NCBI GenBank assembly: GCA_014874365.1
Contig: JACWAH010000010.1
Coordinates: 62,001 to 126,000, forward strand
Direction: 5' to 3'
DNA from: Thermoplasmatales archaeon
GTDB taxonomy: Archaea; Thermoplasmatota; Thermoplasmata; Thermoplasmatales; Thermoplasmataceae
Length of the DNA: 64,000 nucleotides
Shown: in pieces, positions 52,430 through 61,082 of the stretch
Layout of the letters: each line of letters starts with the position of its first letter
Position numbering within the stretch: position 1 is the stretch's first letter
Translations under genes and position numbers: made by a program
Notes under the pieces: generated by a model
Database searches by the model: none
What the model saw: only the letters and a program-made list of their open reading frames with translations
What the model was told of the DNA's origin: nothing

Positions 52430-53080
52430 TTAAGCAGTTTTCTTCCTTGACAAAATGCCCAGTGGTAGTGGACCCTTAAGGCCTGCCTTCTCCCACCTGT
52501 CGTTCACGATAACTGCTCCCGCAAGGTAAGTGGTGAACACAACGTCAATCAATCCAACGACGCCAGCATAGAAGACTGAAGCTGGTAAAGTAGCTCCCAT
52601 GTAGGTTGATGTTCCGTTGAAGCTCAACAAAGGTATTGCCCAGAGGATGAACGTAATCAGCAGGAAAAAGAGCATAAGATTATGGGCTATCGTTATCTTG
52701 AAGCTACCTATCCAGAATATGAAAGTCATGAACACGAATGCCAGGGCCATCATTCCAACTAGATGTGCGTGCTGTACGTCTGTTATGAAACCTGCCCAGA
52801 GGAAAACTGAAAGAAGACCGAACGTAAGGAAGAATCCTGAATAGGTACCAAACGCGGTTGCTCCAAATGTGTTTCCGTTGTTGTATTCCCAGTTTGCCGC
52901 TATCAATAGAAACAGTCCGCTGAATACTAAAGCAGGCGCCGCCAGGGCTAGATGTTCTCCCCAGAATTTAGGGTTACCTCCCAAAGCTCCAACCGCGTAA
53001 AGCGATAATATCATCAAACCGAATCCATACGCAAAAATCCCCAACGCCGTGGGGTCTCCTTTTTTAACTTCATCTGCCAT
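52430..53080 (-). CDS. Acetate/succinate uptake (GPR1/FUN34/SatP) family transporter
   Basis: A protein of about 216 residues with six hydrophobic helices matching the SatP family: N-terminal D-P-T-A-L-G-I-F-A-Y-G-F-G-L-M (the family's N-P-x-x-L-G-L-x-G-F-G-like start) and later F-G-A-T-A-F-G-T-Y-S-G-F-F. Members carry acetate or other small carboxylates across the membrane. The ATG at 53080 is chosen since the family match starts soon after; an in-frame start lies at 53092. It could import or release acetate handled by the ADP-forming synthetase. Confidence 0.85.
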   Translation of the reverse strand: MADEVKKGDPTALGIFAYGFGLMILSLYAVGALGGNPKFWGEHLALAAPALVFSGLFLLIAANWEYNNGNTFGATAFGTYSGFFLTFGLLSVFLWAGFITDVQHAHLVGMMALAFVFMTFIFWIGSFKITIAHNLMLFFLLITFILWAIPLLSFNGTSTYMGATLPASVFYAGVVGLIDVVFTTYLAGAVIVNDRWEKAGLKGPLPLGILSRKKTA

Positions 53081-53256
53081 TTTTACACCCAAGCATTTAA
53101 TGCTTAGTGATTTATTGCTTTGAAAGTATTAAGTCGAACACCGCACAGGTAAAGCATTCCTTCACTTTTCTAAATAGTAAAACTTTGCCCGCTGAAGGCT
53201 AAGATTCTAATAGCATTCGCATTGATCGTAAATGACCAAAATGAAGAACTTATGCT

Positions 53257-54942
53257 TCAGTTCCTGATCCTGAGATCTCGGGCCATACGGTCGTAAACAC
53301 TGTATAAGAACACAAGGGAAGAAACGCCAGTAAGTCTGTGTTTCTTAGACCACTCTATTTCCTTGTTCAAATAAGTCAGATGGTTGCTATAGTCATTCCT
53401 GCGGGATACCGGTTCTCCATGCATATAAGCCGCAATATTCTCCATTATGCTATTTCCCAGATCGGTTGGTATATTACCTTCCTTTATTGATTCCCTGATC
53501 ATTGTCAATCCTGCCCTGTAAGTGATTCGTTCAATATCCGCCCTGGACATTGTATCCGTTTCGTAATTCAAGAAGTCTGTCCATGTTCTTCCATTTTCAA
53601 GGAGATTATAGTAATCCATGAATCTGTGTGCCAGCAATTTAATTCCAAACCTGTCAGGGAATTCATAGTAAAGTGAGCCAGGGTCAAGAAAAGGAGTAAG
53701 CGGTGAAATAAACGAATGGATGTCCATTCCGGTTTGAAAGGACTTGCCATTCAGCGTGGCTGCATAAGCTGCATCGCTCATTACATTTTCCTCAGTCTGG
53801 TGGGGCAAGCCAATGGTAAAATACACATCAAACTTCTTGCAACCGGTCTTTGCAGCATTCTCTATACTTTTCTCCAACTCATAGTTTGTGTAGGGCCTTC
53901 CTGATTCCCTTCTCAAGAGTTCAACCGATGATTCCGGAGATATCTCCGCACTGTACTGAGGTATGACCTTACTGAGAGCATTCAGGAAGGTTTCCGAAGG
54001 GGGGGCAAAATACTCAGTTAGAATTGGAAGATCAATACCCCTTTCTTTTATCTCCTTGAAAAGTGTTGAATAGAACTTTTCTCCGGCTGCGTTGATGTCA
54101 CCTGCAACAAAGACTGGCGAACCAATAATATCCTGAATGAGCTCAATCTCTTCTGCAATAACTAAAGGTTTCCTGAATAAAGGAGAGACCCGGCCGTAAT
54201 TCGTGCTGTAAGCAAAACTAGATCCGCCGCAGAAACCACAGTTATTCTGGCAACCGTGTTCAATCACGGTAAATGCCTGAGGGTTCCTTATCCATCCATA
54301 ATAGGGCATGTGGCCAAGAATGTCACCGTATTTCAGCGTATTCTTTGCCAATACCCCATAATCGATGAAAAGCTCGTTCATTTCCTCGATTGAATTATTC
54401 CTATGATTCTCCTTGACGCTGGTTCCTTTCCTATATACAAGATTGTCTACTGTTTCAAGGCTTAACCCATTCTCCACGCTGTCAGCAAGTGCTACAATTG
54501 CCTTTTCCTGAAGATCTCCTGCCAGGATGTAATCTACCCAGGGCATTTCCTTCATAATTTCTTGCCTGAAATAAGTCGATGAAAATCCCCCTAACAGGAT
54601 CTTTGACTCTGGGTGTATCTGCCTGATAATTTTTGATATCTCATAAACGCCATGGGCATGCGGAAGCCAGTGCAGGTCAAGCGCAAAGATGTCTGCCTCA
54701 ATTTTTCTGATATAGTTGCTGACATCAAATCTGTCGCTGGCGAGCATATGAACTGCAACATTGCTTATCCTCGCTGAAAATCCGTTTCTTGTAAGAGAGG
54801 CAAGCATGCTTAAAAATCCGATCGGATACATTTCAAAAACGGGGGTAGAAGGAATAACGTCGCTTATCGGGCCCGAACGGATTTTACGCTTCCTGAAATC
54901 GTATATGCTCGGTGCGTGAACGAAACAGACGTTGACCCTCAT
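53257..54942 (-). CDS. B12-binding / radical SAM protein, Ta0216 type
   Basis: About 561 residues. The N-terminal region (about 1-190) is a cobalamin-binding-like domain (D-L-H-W-L-P-H-A-H-G and L-L-G-G-F-S-S-T-Y). The radical SAM domain has the cluster motif E-H-G-C-Q-N-N-C-G-F-C (C-x3-C-x2-C, about residues 231-238). It matches a Thermoplasma-type family of B12-binding radical SAM proteins (Ta0216 family) of unknown substrate. Such enzymes often methylate unactivated carbons, for example in lipids or cofactors. The ATG at 54942 is preferred over an in-frame TTG at 54960. It is divergent from the HxlR regulator. Confidence 0.82.
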   Translation of the reverse strand: MRVNVCFVHAPSIYDFRKRKIRSGPISDVIPSTPVFEMYPIGFLSMLASLTRNGFSARISNVAVHMLASDRFDVSNYIRKIEADIFALDLHWLPHAHGVYEISKIIRQIHPESKILLGGFSSTYFRQEIMKEMPWVDYILAGDLQEKAIVALADSVENGLSLETVDNLVYRKGTSVKENHRNNSIEEMNELFIDYGVLAKNTLKYGDILGHMPYYGWIRNPQAFTVIEHGCQNNCGFCGGSSFAYSTNYGRVSPLFRKPLVIAEEIELIQDIIGSPVFVAGDINAAGEKFYSTLFKEIKERGIDLPILTEYFAPPSETFLNALSKVIPQYSAEISPESSVELLRRESGRPYTNYELEKSIENAAKTGCKKFDVYFTIGLPHQTEENVMSDAAYAATLNGKSFQTGMDIHSFISPLTPFLDPGSLYYEFPDRFGIKLLAHRFMDYYNLLENGRTWTDFLNYETDTMSRADIERITYRAGLTMIRESIKEGNIPTDLGNSIMENIAAYMHGEPVSRRNDYSNHLTYLNKEIEWSKKHRLTGVSSLVFLYSVYDRMARDLRIRN

Positions 54943-55070
54943 GTAATGGAAATCGCTCAATGGCTATTCATACTGCTACCTTACGTGAAAGGTTGAGAAT
55001 GAAGATATCAACGCATAATGTTAGTTCCAGTTATCCATGTCTATTTTACCTGAAGTCCAGAAAAAGGTAA

Positions 55071-55080
55071 CATTTATTTA
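55071..55080 (+). promoter_or_regulatory. TATA box of the HxlR regulator
   Basis: CATTTATTTA is centred about 25 bases before the GTG at 55101, supporting that GTG as a leaderless start. Confidence 0.5.
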
Positions 55081-55100
55081 ACAAATATCGATGAATAGGC

Positions 55101-55472
55101 GTGAGAGAATCATTCCTAGAAATGGAGAACAGTCCTGTGATCCATCAGTCCCTTCCGCTTGTTGGTGCCGTTAAGGAAATTGGTGGCGCCTGGAAGCTTA
55201 TAGTCATAAAATCGCTTCAGGAGGGCCCTGCCGGATTCAACCAGTTGATGCGAATCACTGGGAACAGCAACCCCAAGAGTCTTTCCAGAACTCTTCGTGA
55301 ATTGGAGGATATGGGCATAATTAACCGAACTGTTCTCAGCACCAAGCCTTTTAGAGTCGAATACTCCCTTGGAGAAAAAGGGAAATCATTGGGAAATGCT
55401 CTGGAAGAACTGAGTAAATGGGGCGAGTACTGGGCCATCGGCGCAGATCAGACAATAAGGTTGGAAAACTGA
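55101..55472 (+). CDS. HxlR-family transcriptional regulator
   Basis: A 123-residue winged-helix protein of the HxlR (MarR-like) family. It contains G-G-A-W-K-L-I-V-I-K-S-L (helix 2), the recognition helix N-P-K-S-L-S-R-T-L-R-E-L-E-D-M-G-I and a wing with Y-S-L-G-E-K-G. Homologues respond to redox or small molecules. An ATG seven codons downstream is an alternative start. Its target may be the divergent radical SAM gene or the DUF998 gene downstream; neither is shown. Confidence 0.85.
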   Translation: MRESFLEMENSPVIHQSLPLVGAVKEIGGAWKLIVIKSLQEGPAGFNQLMRITGNSNPKSLSRTLRELEDMGIINRTVLSTKPFRVEYSLGEKGKSLGNALEELSKWGEYWAIGADQTIRLEN

Positions 55473-55513
55473 TTATTCATTCTCATTTTATTATTCAAAT
55501 ATCGTAAATATGA

Positions 55514-55523
55514 ATGTTTAAAT
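55514..55523 (+). promoter_or_regulatory. TATA box of the DUF998 gene
   Basis: TGTTTAAATC is centred about 31 bases before the ATG at 55550. Confidence 0.45.
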
Positions 55524-55549
55524 CGTAGTATGTTAATACAATTTTTGCA

Positions 55550-56116
55550 ATGAACAAACAAAGTATTGCCGGGATTCTGTTATTCATAGGCGCGTTCCAG
55601 TTTTTTATATTCATGACTATCAGTGAAGCACTGAGGCCATCATATTCGGTCAACCTGAACTACATAAGTGACCTGGGTGTTGGGGCAAATGCATATATAT
55701 TTAACTATTCGATTATATCGCTTGGAATTTTGGTAATAATCTCTGCTATTGCACTGGCTTCGATCAACAGGAGGAAGATTCTACCATACACTGTTATCCT
55801 GATTGGAATAGGGGCAATGGGAGTTGGTATATTCAATGAAAATGCACCGTATCACTTACACGACTACGTATCCCTTATCACCTTCCTGTTCAGCGGTATT
55901 TCCGCAATCGTTGCCGTAACATGGGCAAAAGGACCTTTCAGAGCTTTATCTGCGATTGTTGGAATTTTCATCCTTGTGGCGATGGGATTATACATTGAAA
56001 ATATTTACTACAGCCTGGGGCCGGGAGGAATGGAGAGAATGATCGTATATCCGACAATTCTCTGGGGCATGGCCTTTTCAGGTTACCTGATTGGTCCCAA
56101 CAGGGGCAGCTCCTGA
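55550..56116 (+). CDS. DUF998 family membrane protein
   Basis: A 188-residue protein with five or six hydrophobic helices matching DUF998, including the L-N-Y-I-S-D-L-G-V-G family motif at about residues 37-46 and A-P-Y-H-L-H-D-Y-V-S at about 104-113. Function unknown. Its 3' end overlaps the end of the convergent MFS gene by 39 bases. Confidence 0.8.
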   Translation: MNKQSIAGILLFIGAFQFFIFMTISEALRPSYSVNLNYISDLGVGANAYIFNYSIISLGILVIISAIALASINRRKILPYTVILIGIGAMGVGIFNENAPYHLHDYVSLITFLFSGISAIVAVTWAKGPFRALSAIVGIFILVAMGLYIENIYYSLGPGGMERMIVYPTILWGMAFSGYLIGPNRGSS

Positions 56117-57313
56117 ACTCTTGATTCGCTTAAATGCAAATGCGAAGAGTGGCAGGGTCGACAGGGAGATAAGGCTTAGAATGAGCCAGGAAGCTTGATA
56201 CCCGAAATCTCCGAGGGACAAGCCATAAACAGCGGACAGCCCCCCTCCAATTGTGAGCTGAATAGAGTTGAGCAGACCGAGGTCCAGGGCAACCATGGAT
56301 CTGTCCTTTTCATAAAGCATTACAACAAGGTACTCCTTGGAGAACAGGATAATGCTTAGGACGCCATTGGCAATCGCTATTATCACGAACAGGTAAAGAT
56401 TGGCGAAGACCAGTAAAGTGTCGATCAGGCTGAGGAAGACAATAATCGACACGATCTGCCTTATCGGATTTGATCTGGCAAAATATCCAATCATGAGTGC
56501 TCCAACCAGTCCGCAGAACAAGGTAAGGCTGGCAACTACCGATGCTATATTTCCTGAGAATCCAAGGGATTGAATATAGGGTTTGAAGTATTCTCCAATC
56601 GTAAAATTCAAAGCGTAATACCCGCCCATTCCTGCTGAAACGACCCATATGTAACCGTCTTTCAACTTCTTCGAAATATATTTAGTATCAACTTCAGATT
56701 TGTCATTGCCTTCGGGAACCACATCCAGCGCCAATGCTGCAATTATGATGGTCGCTAATCCACCGAGAGAAATGGCAACCCTCCAGCCAACCGAGTTTAT
56801 CAGGAACGTGAAAGGCAGGATCCCAATCCCGGCGCCGAAGGCAAAGTAGCCATTGTAATAAGCGACATTCCGTGAAACTTTCTCAGGCTGAAGATATCCG
56901 AGGACTGAAACGCCGGAAGAAAAGAAAAAGGCAGCGGAAACACCTGTGACAAAACGCAATGCGATAATGAAGTACAGGTTTGGAGCTAAGTAGATCATGG
57001 AAACGGAAATACCCATCAGCAAAAGACCAAGTAATGCAGTTTTCCTTGATCCAATCCTTGATGCGATTATTCCTGCTGGGACTTGAAAAATTCCCGCTCC
57101 TACGAGGAAGAGCGCAAACATCAGCCATAGATACTGGGATTGCGCGGGAAAACGATCTGTCAGAAGAGGATATATTGGCGATACGTTGTACCAGTTCAAG
57201 GCATAGATTGCCCTTCCGGCAAAAATTATCGAAACAGGCAACCTGTTGCTTCTCAACAAACGGAATTTTAATCCTTTATTCAAAGTTTGAGAACAACTTT
57301 GATATGTGAACAT
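56078..57313 (-). CDS. MFS transporter divergent from a DtxR-type regulator
   Basis: About 411 residues with about 12 hydrophobic helices and the MFS motif A-S-R-I-G-S-R-K-T between helices 2 and 3. The first helix contains A-L-N-W-Y-N-V-S-P-I-Y-P, as in MFS proteins for small organic solutes; the cargo is unknown. The ATG at 57313 is chosen because the same TATA sequence that serves the DtxR gene lies about 32 bases upstream. Control by that regulator suggests metal-linked transport, as inference. Confidence 0.82.
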   Translation of the reverse strand: MFTYQSCSQTLNKGLKFRLLRSNRLPVSIIFAGRAIYALNWYNVSPIYPLLTDRFPAQSQYLWLMFALFLVGAGIFQVPAGIIASRIGSRKTALLGLLLMGISVSMIYLAPNLYFIIALRFVTGVSAAFFFSSGVSVLGYLQPEKVSRNVAYYNGYFAFGAGIGILPFTFLINSVGWRVAISLGGLATIIIAALALDVVPEGNDKSEVDTKYISKKLKDGYIWVVSAGMGGYYALNFTIGEYFKPYIQSLGFSGNIASVVASLTLFCGLVGALMIGYFARSNPIRQIVSIIVFLSLIDTLLVFANLYLFVIIAIANGVLSIILFSKEYLVVMLYEKDRSMVALDLGLLNSIQLTIGGGLSAVYGLSLGDFGYQASWLILSLISLSTLPLFAFAFKRIKSSGAAPVGTNQVT

Positions 57314-57340
57314 TTTTCCAATATCCCCGGCTTGCAAAGT

Positions 57341-57349
57341 GTAATATCT
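57341..57349. promoter_or_regulatory. Shared TATA box of divergent MFS and DtxR-type genes
   Basis: GTAATATCT on the plus strand, AGATATTAC on the minus strand, lies about 26 bases before the DtxR ATG and about 32 bases before the MFS ATG. Both genes would use the same or overlapping boxes, so a protein bound here could switch both. Confidence 0.5.
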
Positions 57350-57370
57350 CTTTCTACAATTGTTAAGCAG

Positions 57371-58030
57371 ATGGTGCTGAACTACGAGGACTACCTTCTC
57401 GTAATATGGGAATACTCTGAATCCGTTGGGAGGACCAGCGAAGTGGATATTGCCAGGAGGCTCAAGATCACTCTCCCCACGGTCAATGAGTATGTCGGTA
57501 AACTCCTGGGAATGGGATTGGTTGAGAAGAATGCACGGGAACTTAAACTGACCAGATCAGGAAAGAAGGTGACGATCCCGGTAGTGAGGTCCCACAGAAT
57601 AGCCGAAGTCTTTGCAATGAAGTTCCTCGAAATTGAGTGGGAAGAAGTACACAGGGCAGTAATGGACCTTGAACACCTGTTTTCCGGATCCTACGGGGAT
57701 AATCTCTACAAACACCTTGGATATCCGGACAAGTGCCCTCATGGAAACCCTATCGACGTAACTACGCCTGGATCACGCATTACCCCGTTAACGGCAAAGA
57801 ATGGGGAGTATGTACTTGACAGAATTACCCTCGAACTGAACGATACGCTGGAGAAGCTATCGGGAATATCAGCATTCCCCGGAACAAAAGTGCGTCTATA
57901 CTGGGAAAATAATCAGGTAACTTTAGAAAACGATCAGGGGAAAGTTAGCCTGTCGGAAGTGGAAAACCAGAGCATCAGGCTGAGGAACTTATCTCCAAGA
58001 AAAAAACAATTGGTGTTGGAACGCCTTTGA
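57371..58030 (+). CDS. DtxR/MntR-family metal-dependent regulator
   Basis: About 219 residues. An N-terminal winged helix (E-V-D-I-A-R-R-L-K-I-T-L-P-T-V-N-E-Y-V) is followed by the metal-binding dimerisation domain with W-E-E-V-H-R-A-V-M-D-L-E-H-L and the family hallmark C-P-H-G-N-P-I-D (Cys and His as metal ligands). The C-terminal about 75 residues form a FeoA/SH3-like domain. It probably senses Fe2+ or Mn2+ and represses uptake genes. The ATG at 57371 follows the shared TATA box. Confidence 0.88.
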   Translation: MVLNYEDYLLVIWEYSESVGRTSEVDIARRLKITLPTVNEYVGKLLGMGLVEKNARELKLTRSGKKVTIPVVRSHRIAEVFAMKFLEIEWEEVHRAVMDLEHLFSGSYGDNLYKHLGYPDKCPHGNPIDVTTPGSRITPLTAKNGEYVLDRITLELNDTLEKLSGISAFPGTKVRLYWENNQVTLENDQGKVSLSEVENQSIRLRNLSPRKKQLVLERL

Positions 58031-58031
58031 T

Positions 58032-59327
58032 TTAGCGCTCCTGGAACACCTTGATGTATTCGTAAGCCTTGAGTTTTCCAAAACAGTACTTCACCTCGGT
58101 AAACATGTCTTTCAGGGCTTTTGCCTCTTTTTTGATTACTGCCGGGTCCTCGTTCTTTACAATCGACCGGTATATCAGGCTTGCAATCTCTTTCATCTCC
58201 GATTTTCCCATTCCTATACGGGTCACTTCCTGAGTCCCTATCCTTATCCCGCTTGGATTCTGGGATTTCCTGCTGTCATCCTCAGGGAGCATGTTCTTAT
58301 TTAGGATAATCCCGCATCTCTCAAGCGTTTCCGCAACTCTCTTTCCCCCGCCTTCAGTTTTCGTATTTGCAACGAGAGTATGTGATTGTGTAAAACCTCT
58401 GGATTCTGCCAGCACTTTAATTCCAAGGTTGTGAAGTTCCTGGGCCATCGTTTGTGCATTCTCGATTATATCTGAAGCATATTTCCTTCCGAATTCCATA
58501 TGTTCTGCAAGGGAGACGCCGAGTGCAGCCATAGTGTTGAGATGGTGGTTGCTTATTGTGCCGGGAAAAATCCCTCTCTGGATGCTCTTCCAGGTCTCTT
58601 CATCGGTGTTGCCAAGAACAAGTCCATGCTGCGGGCCAGGCAGCGTTTTGTGGGTGCTTCCGCTCATCACATGGGCCCCTTCATGTAATGGGTCCTGGAA
58701 TCGCCCTCCTGCTATCAAGCCAATGACATGGGCAGCATCGTACCACACCTTGCATTTGGCCTCGCTAAAAGCGTCGGCCAGCTCTTTTAACGGTGCAGGG
58801 AACAGGAACACTGATTGTCCGAAGAGTGCAACCTTCGGTTTCTTCTCCTTGATCAATTTTGCAGCACCGTCCGGGTCGATGGTCATTGTCTGCGGATCAA
58901 AAGGATAATTTTCTGTAACCAGGCCCCTGAAACCAACAGCACCGAATTGTGCGGCGCTTATATGCCCTCCACCGGAAAGGGATGGAACTGAAATAAGGTC
59001 GCCAGGCGAAGTCAGGCCATAGATAACGCCCATATTTGCGACTGTGCCTGAGATAGGTCTGGGATCGCTTTGGGGAACGTTGAACAGTTTTTTGGCAAGT
59101 TCTATTACAAGCTCTTCAAGCTCATCTACAACTTCATTTCCCTGATAATATCTCTTGTGAGGCAACCCTTCAGCATACCTGAATCCAAAATCTGTAAGAA
59201 GCATCTCCATTGCAAGGGGACTCATCAGGTTTTCAGAAGCGATTAGCGGGATACTGTCTCTGAACAATTTGTTGTGCCTTACCGCCAGCTCCCGAATCTT
59301 GGTTGCATTATCAAGGTTTTCGGACAT
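58032..59327 (-). CDS. glyA: Serine hydroxymethyltransferase
   Basis: A 431-residue PLP enzyme converting serine and tetrahydrofolate (or an archaeal pterin) to glycine and methylene-folate. The substrate segment I-A-S-E-N-L-M-S-P is at the N terminus, then G-H-I-S-A, W-Y-D-A-A-H-V-I-G-L-I, and the PLP lysine in S-G-S-T-H-K-T-L-P-G-P-Q-H-G. It matches archaeal GlyA throughout. A GATTTATAAC box is centred about 24 bases before the ATG, so the message is probably leaderless. Confidence 0.95.
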   Translation of the reverse strand: MSENLDNATKIRELAVRHNKLFRDSIPLIASENLMSPLAMEMLLTDFGFRYAEGLPHKRYYQGNEVVDELEELVIELAKKLFNVPQSDPRPISGTVANMGVIYGLTSPGDLISVPSLSGGGHISAAQFGAVGFRGLVTENYPFDPQTMTIDPDGAAKLIKEKKPKVALFGQSVFLFPAPLKELADAFSEAKCKVWYDAAHVIGLIAGGRFQDPLHEGAHVMSGSTHKTLPGPQHGLVLGNTDEETWKSIQRGIFPGTISNHHLNTMAALGVSLAEHMEFGRKYASDIIENAQTMAQELHNLGIKVLAESRGFTQSHTLVANTKTEGGGKRVAETLERCGIILNKNMLPEDDSRKSQNPSGIRIGTQEVTRIGMGKSEMKEIASLIYRSIVKNEDPAVIKKEAKALKDMFTEVKYCFGKLKAYEYIKVFQER

Positions 59328-59377
59328 ACTTGTGAATCTTTGCGGGTTATAAATCAGTTGGGAATTCGTGGAACACT

Positions 59378-59411
59378 AACCCATCTTTTGGGAGTAAAGA
59401 AAAAATGGGTT
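59378..59411. terminator. Inverted repeat with T-run between kptA end and glyA start
   Basis: AACCCAT (59378-59384) and ATGGGTT (59405-59411) can pair around a 21-base loop; on the minus strand T-runs occur just after the first arm. It lies 27 bases past the kptA stop and may terminate that gene. Confidence 0.35.
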
Positions 59412-59437
59412 TTTCGACAATGGAAAAAATGTGAGGA

Positions 59438-60178
59438 TCAGTCTTCGACTCTTTCCTTGCTTCTTCTCTCGGCTTTTCTTCTTACTCTCTCTATGTCATC
59501 TTTTTCTTCTTCAGAAATTTCAACTTCCTCTTTCTGTGCTTCTGTAAAATAGCCTGTAGGAATGGATGCCACCAGGAATATCTCCTCGTTTGCCCTGTAA
59601 ACAGGAATCCCATCGGTGGTAAGTTTGGGAACATCTATCTCCACTATGCAGGGATCGTCAACATGGTACAATCCAGAGACGTAAGCTTGCCTGTAAGTCT
59701 TCGAAAGATGAACCCAGGTTTTGTCGGAAGGATTGATTCCAGTTTCATTGATCAGGTCAAGCTCTTCGGGAGTAGTCTGGTAATAGAGTTTATCTGGGAT
59801 CGAATCCGTTGGAAGGTCATCTAACAGTACAGGGATGCTCTGTCCGTACTTTGCCCGGATTTCATGATTCTCGTTGACCTGGTATCTTTCTTTAGTATCA
59901 GTCCTTACAAGATCCTCTATATGCCTGGGGGTGAGCCACCTGAAATGCCTGGTTTGAATCCTTATTGCGGGAATTATGGTTGAAATCCTGACCCATCCGT
60001 GGTCATTCAACTGTACTCCGTATCTTTCCGGAAAGTGCCTCAGCATTCCTGCAAGTATCTTGCTCAGAACGTTGATTTCTTCCTCGCTCATAAGCAATTT
60101 AGACTGGTTTCCGCAGGTCGGGCATTCCTCCCCTCTGAATGGTCCATGTACATAACATTCTCTCAGTTCTTGAGTCAT
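59438..60178 (-). CDS. kptA: RNA 2'-phosphotransferase (Tpt1/KptA) homologue, divergent
   Basis: Family members remove a 2'-phosphate from RNA with NAD+, leaving ADP-ribose cyclic phosphate. A short zinc-ribbon-like N terminus (C-x2-C at C19/C22, with C8) precedes L-S-K-I-L-A-G-M-L-R47-H48, which carries the first Arg-His of the catalytic set; R108 in R-A-K-Y-G-Q-S matches the next Arg. However, the usual G-H-S and H-G-T histidines are Gln113 and Gln134, and the last catalytic Arg may be Tyr171. The tail after about residue 215 is a charged coiled coil. Its gene overlaps prs by four bases. Confidence 0.75.
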   Translation of the reverse strand: MTQELRECYVHGPFRGEECPTCGNQSKLLMSEEEINVLSKILAGMLRHFPERYGVQLNDHGWVRISTIIPAIRIQTRHFRWLTPRHIEDLVRTDTKERYQVNENHEIRAKYGQSIPVLLDDLPTDSIPDKLYYQTTPEELDLINETGINPSDKTWVHLSKTYRQAYVSGLYHVDDPCIVEIDVPKLTTDGIPVYRANEEIFLVASIPTGYFTEAQKEEVEISEEEKDDIERVRRKAERRSKERVED

Positions 60179-61035
60179 TTTATCTCCTCCTGGATTCTGT
60201 CAGTTATCGCCCCGGAAACATCTATTTTGCTGTATGGCGTTTCTATTGTATTGGATACTGCAACTTCTGATACAGAACCTGAGATTTTCTCTGCAGACTG
60301 GTTGATGAACAGCCCGTGGATTGCAGCAACCGATACCCAGGAAAGACCATTCTTAACCAACATCTGGGAGGCCTTCATTATGGTTCCACCAGTTGAGATA
60401 ATGTCGTCGACCAGGACCGCTCTTTTTCCTTTAAGTTCCAGGTCCGGGTTCACGATCTCCACATTTGTATCGTCAATCCTCTTCTTGTCAAGGGCCATGG
60501 ATTCACAACCAACGATGCGGGCAACGGAGTCGGCCCGATCCTTGCCGCCGTCGTCAGGCGATATGACATAATCCACTTTCCATTTTGCTACAAAATCTGC
60601 CAGTGTGCTGGATATCTTAATATTGTGAATTTTTCCATTGAAAGGGGCCATTGCCCTTTCGTCATGTATCTCCACACAATAGATCGAATCAGCATAATCA
60701 AGAATGGCCCTTCCGATTGCATAAGACGAGATAGGTTCTCCGGCCCTATACCTCATATGCTGCCTGGCATAACCAAAGTAGGGAATTACCACGATTATTC
60801 TATCAGGGTGTCTTCCCTGCGCAGCCTCCAATAAAAGCAGGGTTTCCATGAAATCCTGGTCTGTCCTAGTATTTCCCACGAGGACCGCAGTTTCGTCTGC
60901 GAGATCAGTATCTATCCTGACATAAAGTTCTCCGTCCGGGAACCTCTTCCTGGCAACTTCTGATGACCTGCTGCCAAGTTTTTCTGCAATCAATTTCCCG
61001 AGGCTTAAGGAGGAGGAAGAAGAAATGGTAATCAT
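60175..61035 (-). CDS. prs: Ribose-phosphate pyrophosphokinase
   Basis: A 286-residue enzyme making PRPP from ribose 5-phosphate and ATP for nucleotide, histidine and NAD synthesis. Landmarks: R-F-P-D-G-E-L-Y-V-R-I near the N terminus, the flexible-loop/ATP segment Y-F-G-Y-A-R-Q, D-D-G-G-K-D-R-A in the middle and the PRPP loop V-L-V-D-D-I-I-S-T-G-G-T. The length fits the short archaeal type without extra allosteric segments. It lies upstream of kptA with a four-base overlap, so both are probably co-expressed. Confidence 0.94.
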   Translation of the reverse strand: MITISSSSSLSLGKLIAEKLGSRSSEVARKRFPDGELYVRIDTDLADETAVLVGNTRTDQDFMETLLLLEAAQGRHPDRIIVVIPYFGYARQHMRYRAGEPISSYAIGRAILDYADSIYCVEIHDERAMAPFNGKIHNIKISSTLADFVAKWKVDYVISPDDGGKDRADSVARIVGCESMALDKKRIDDTNVEIVNPDLELKGKRAVLVDDIISTGGTIMKASQMLVKNGLSWVSVAAIHGLFINQSAEKISGSVSEVAVSNTIETPYSKIDVSGAITDRIQEEIK

Positions 61036-61082
61036 TTGGACCCGAATGGGGTATTTTTAGTTGATTAAAAAGTGATCCTTTC

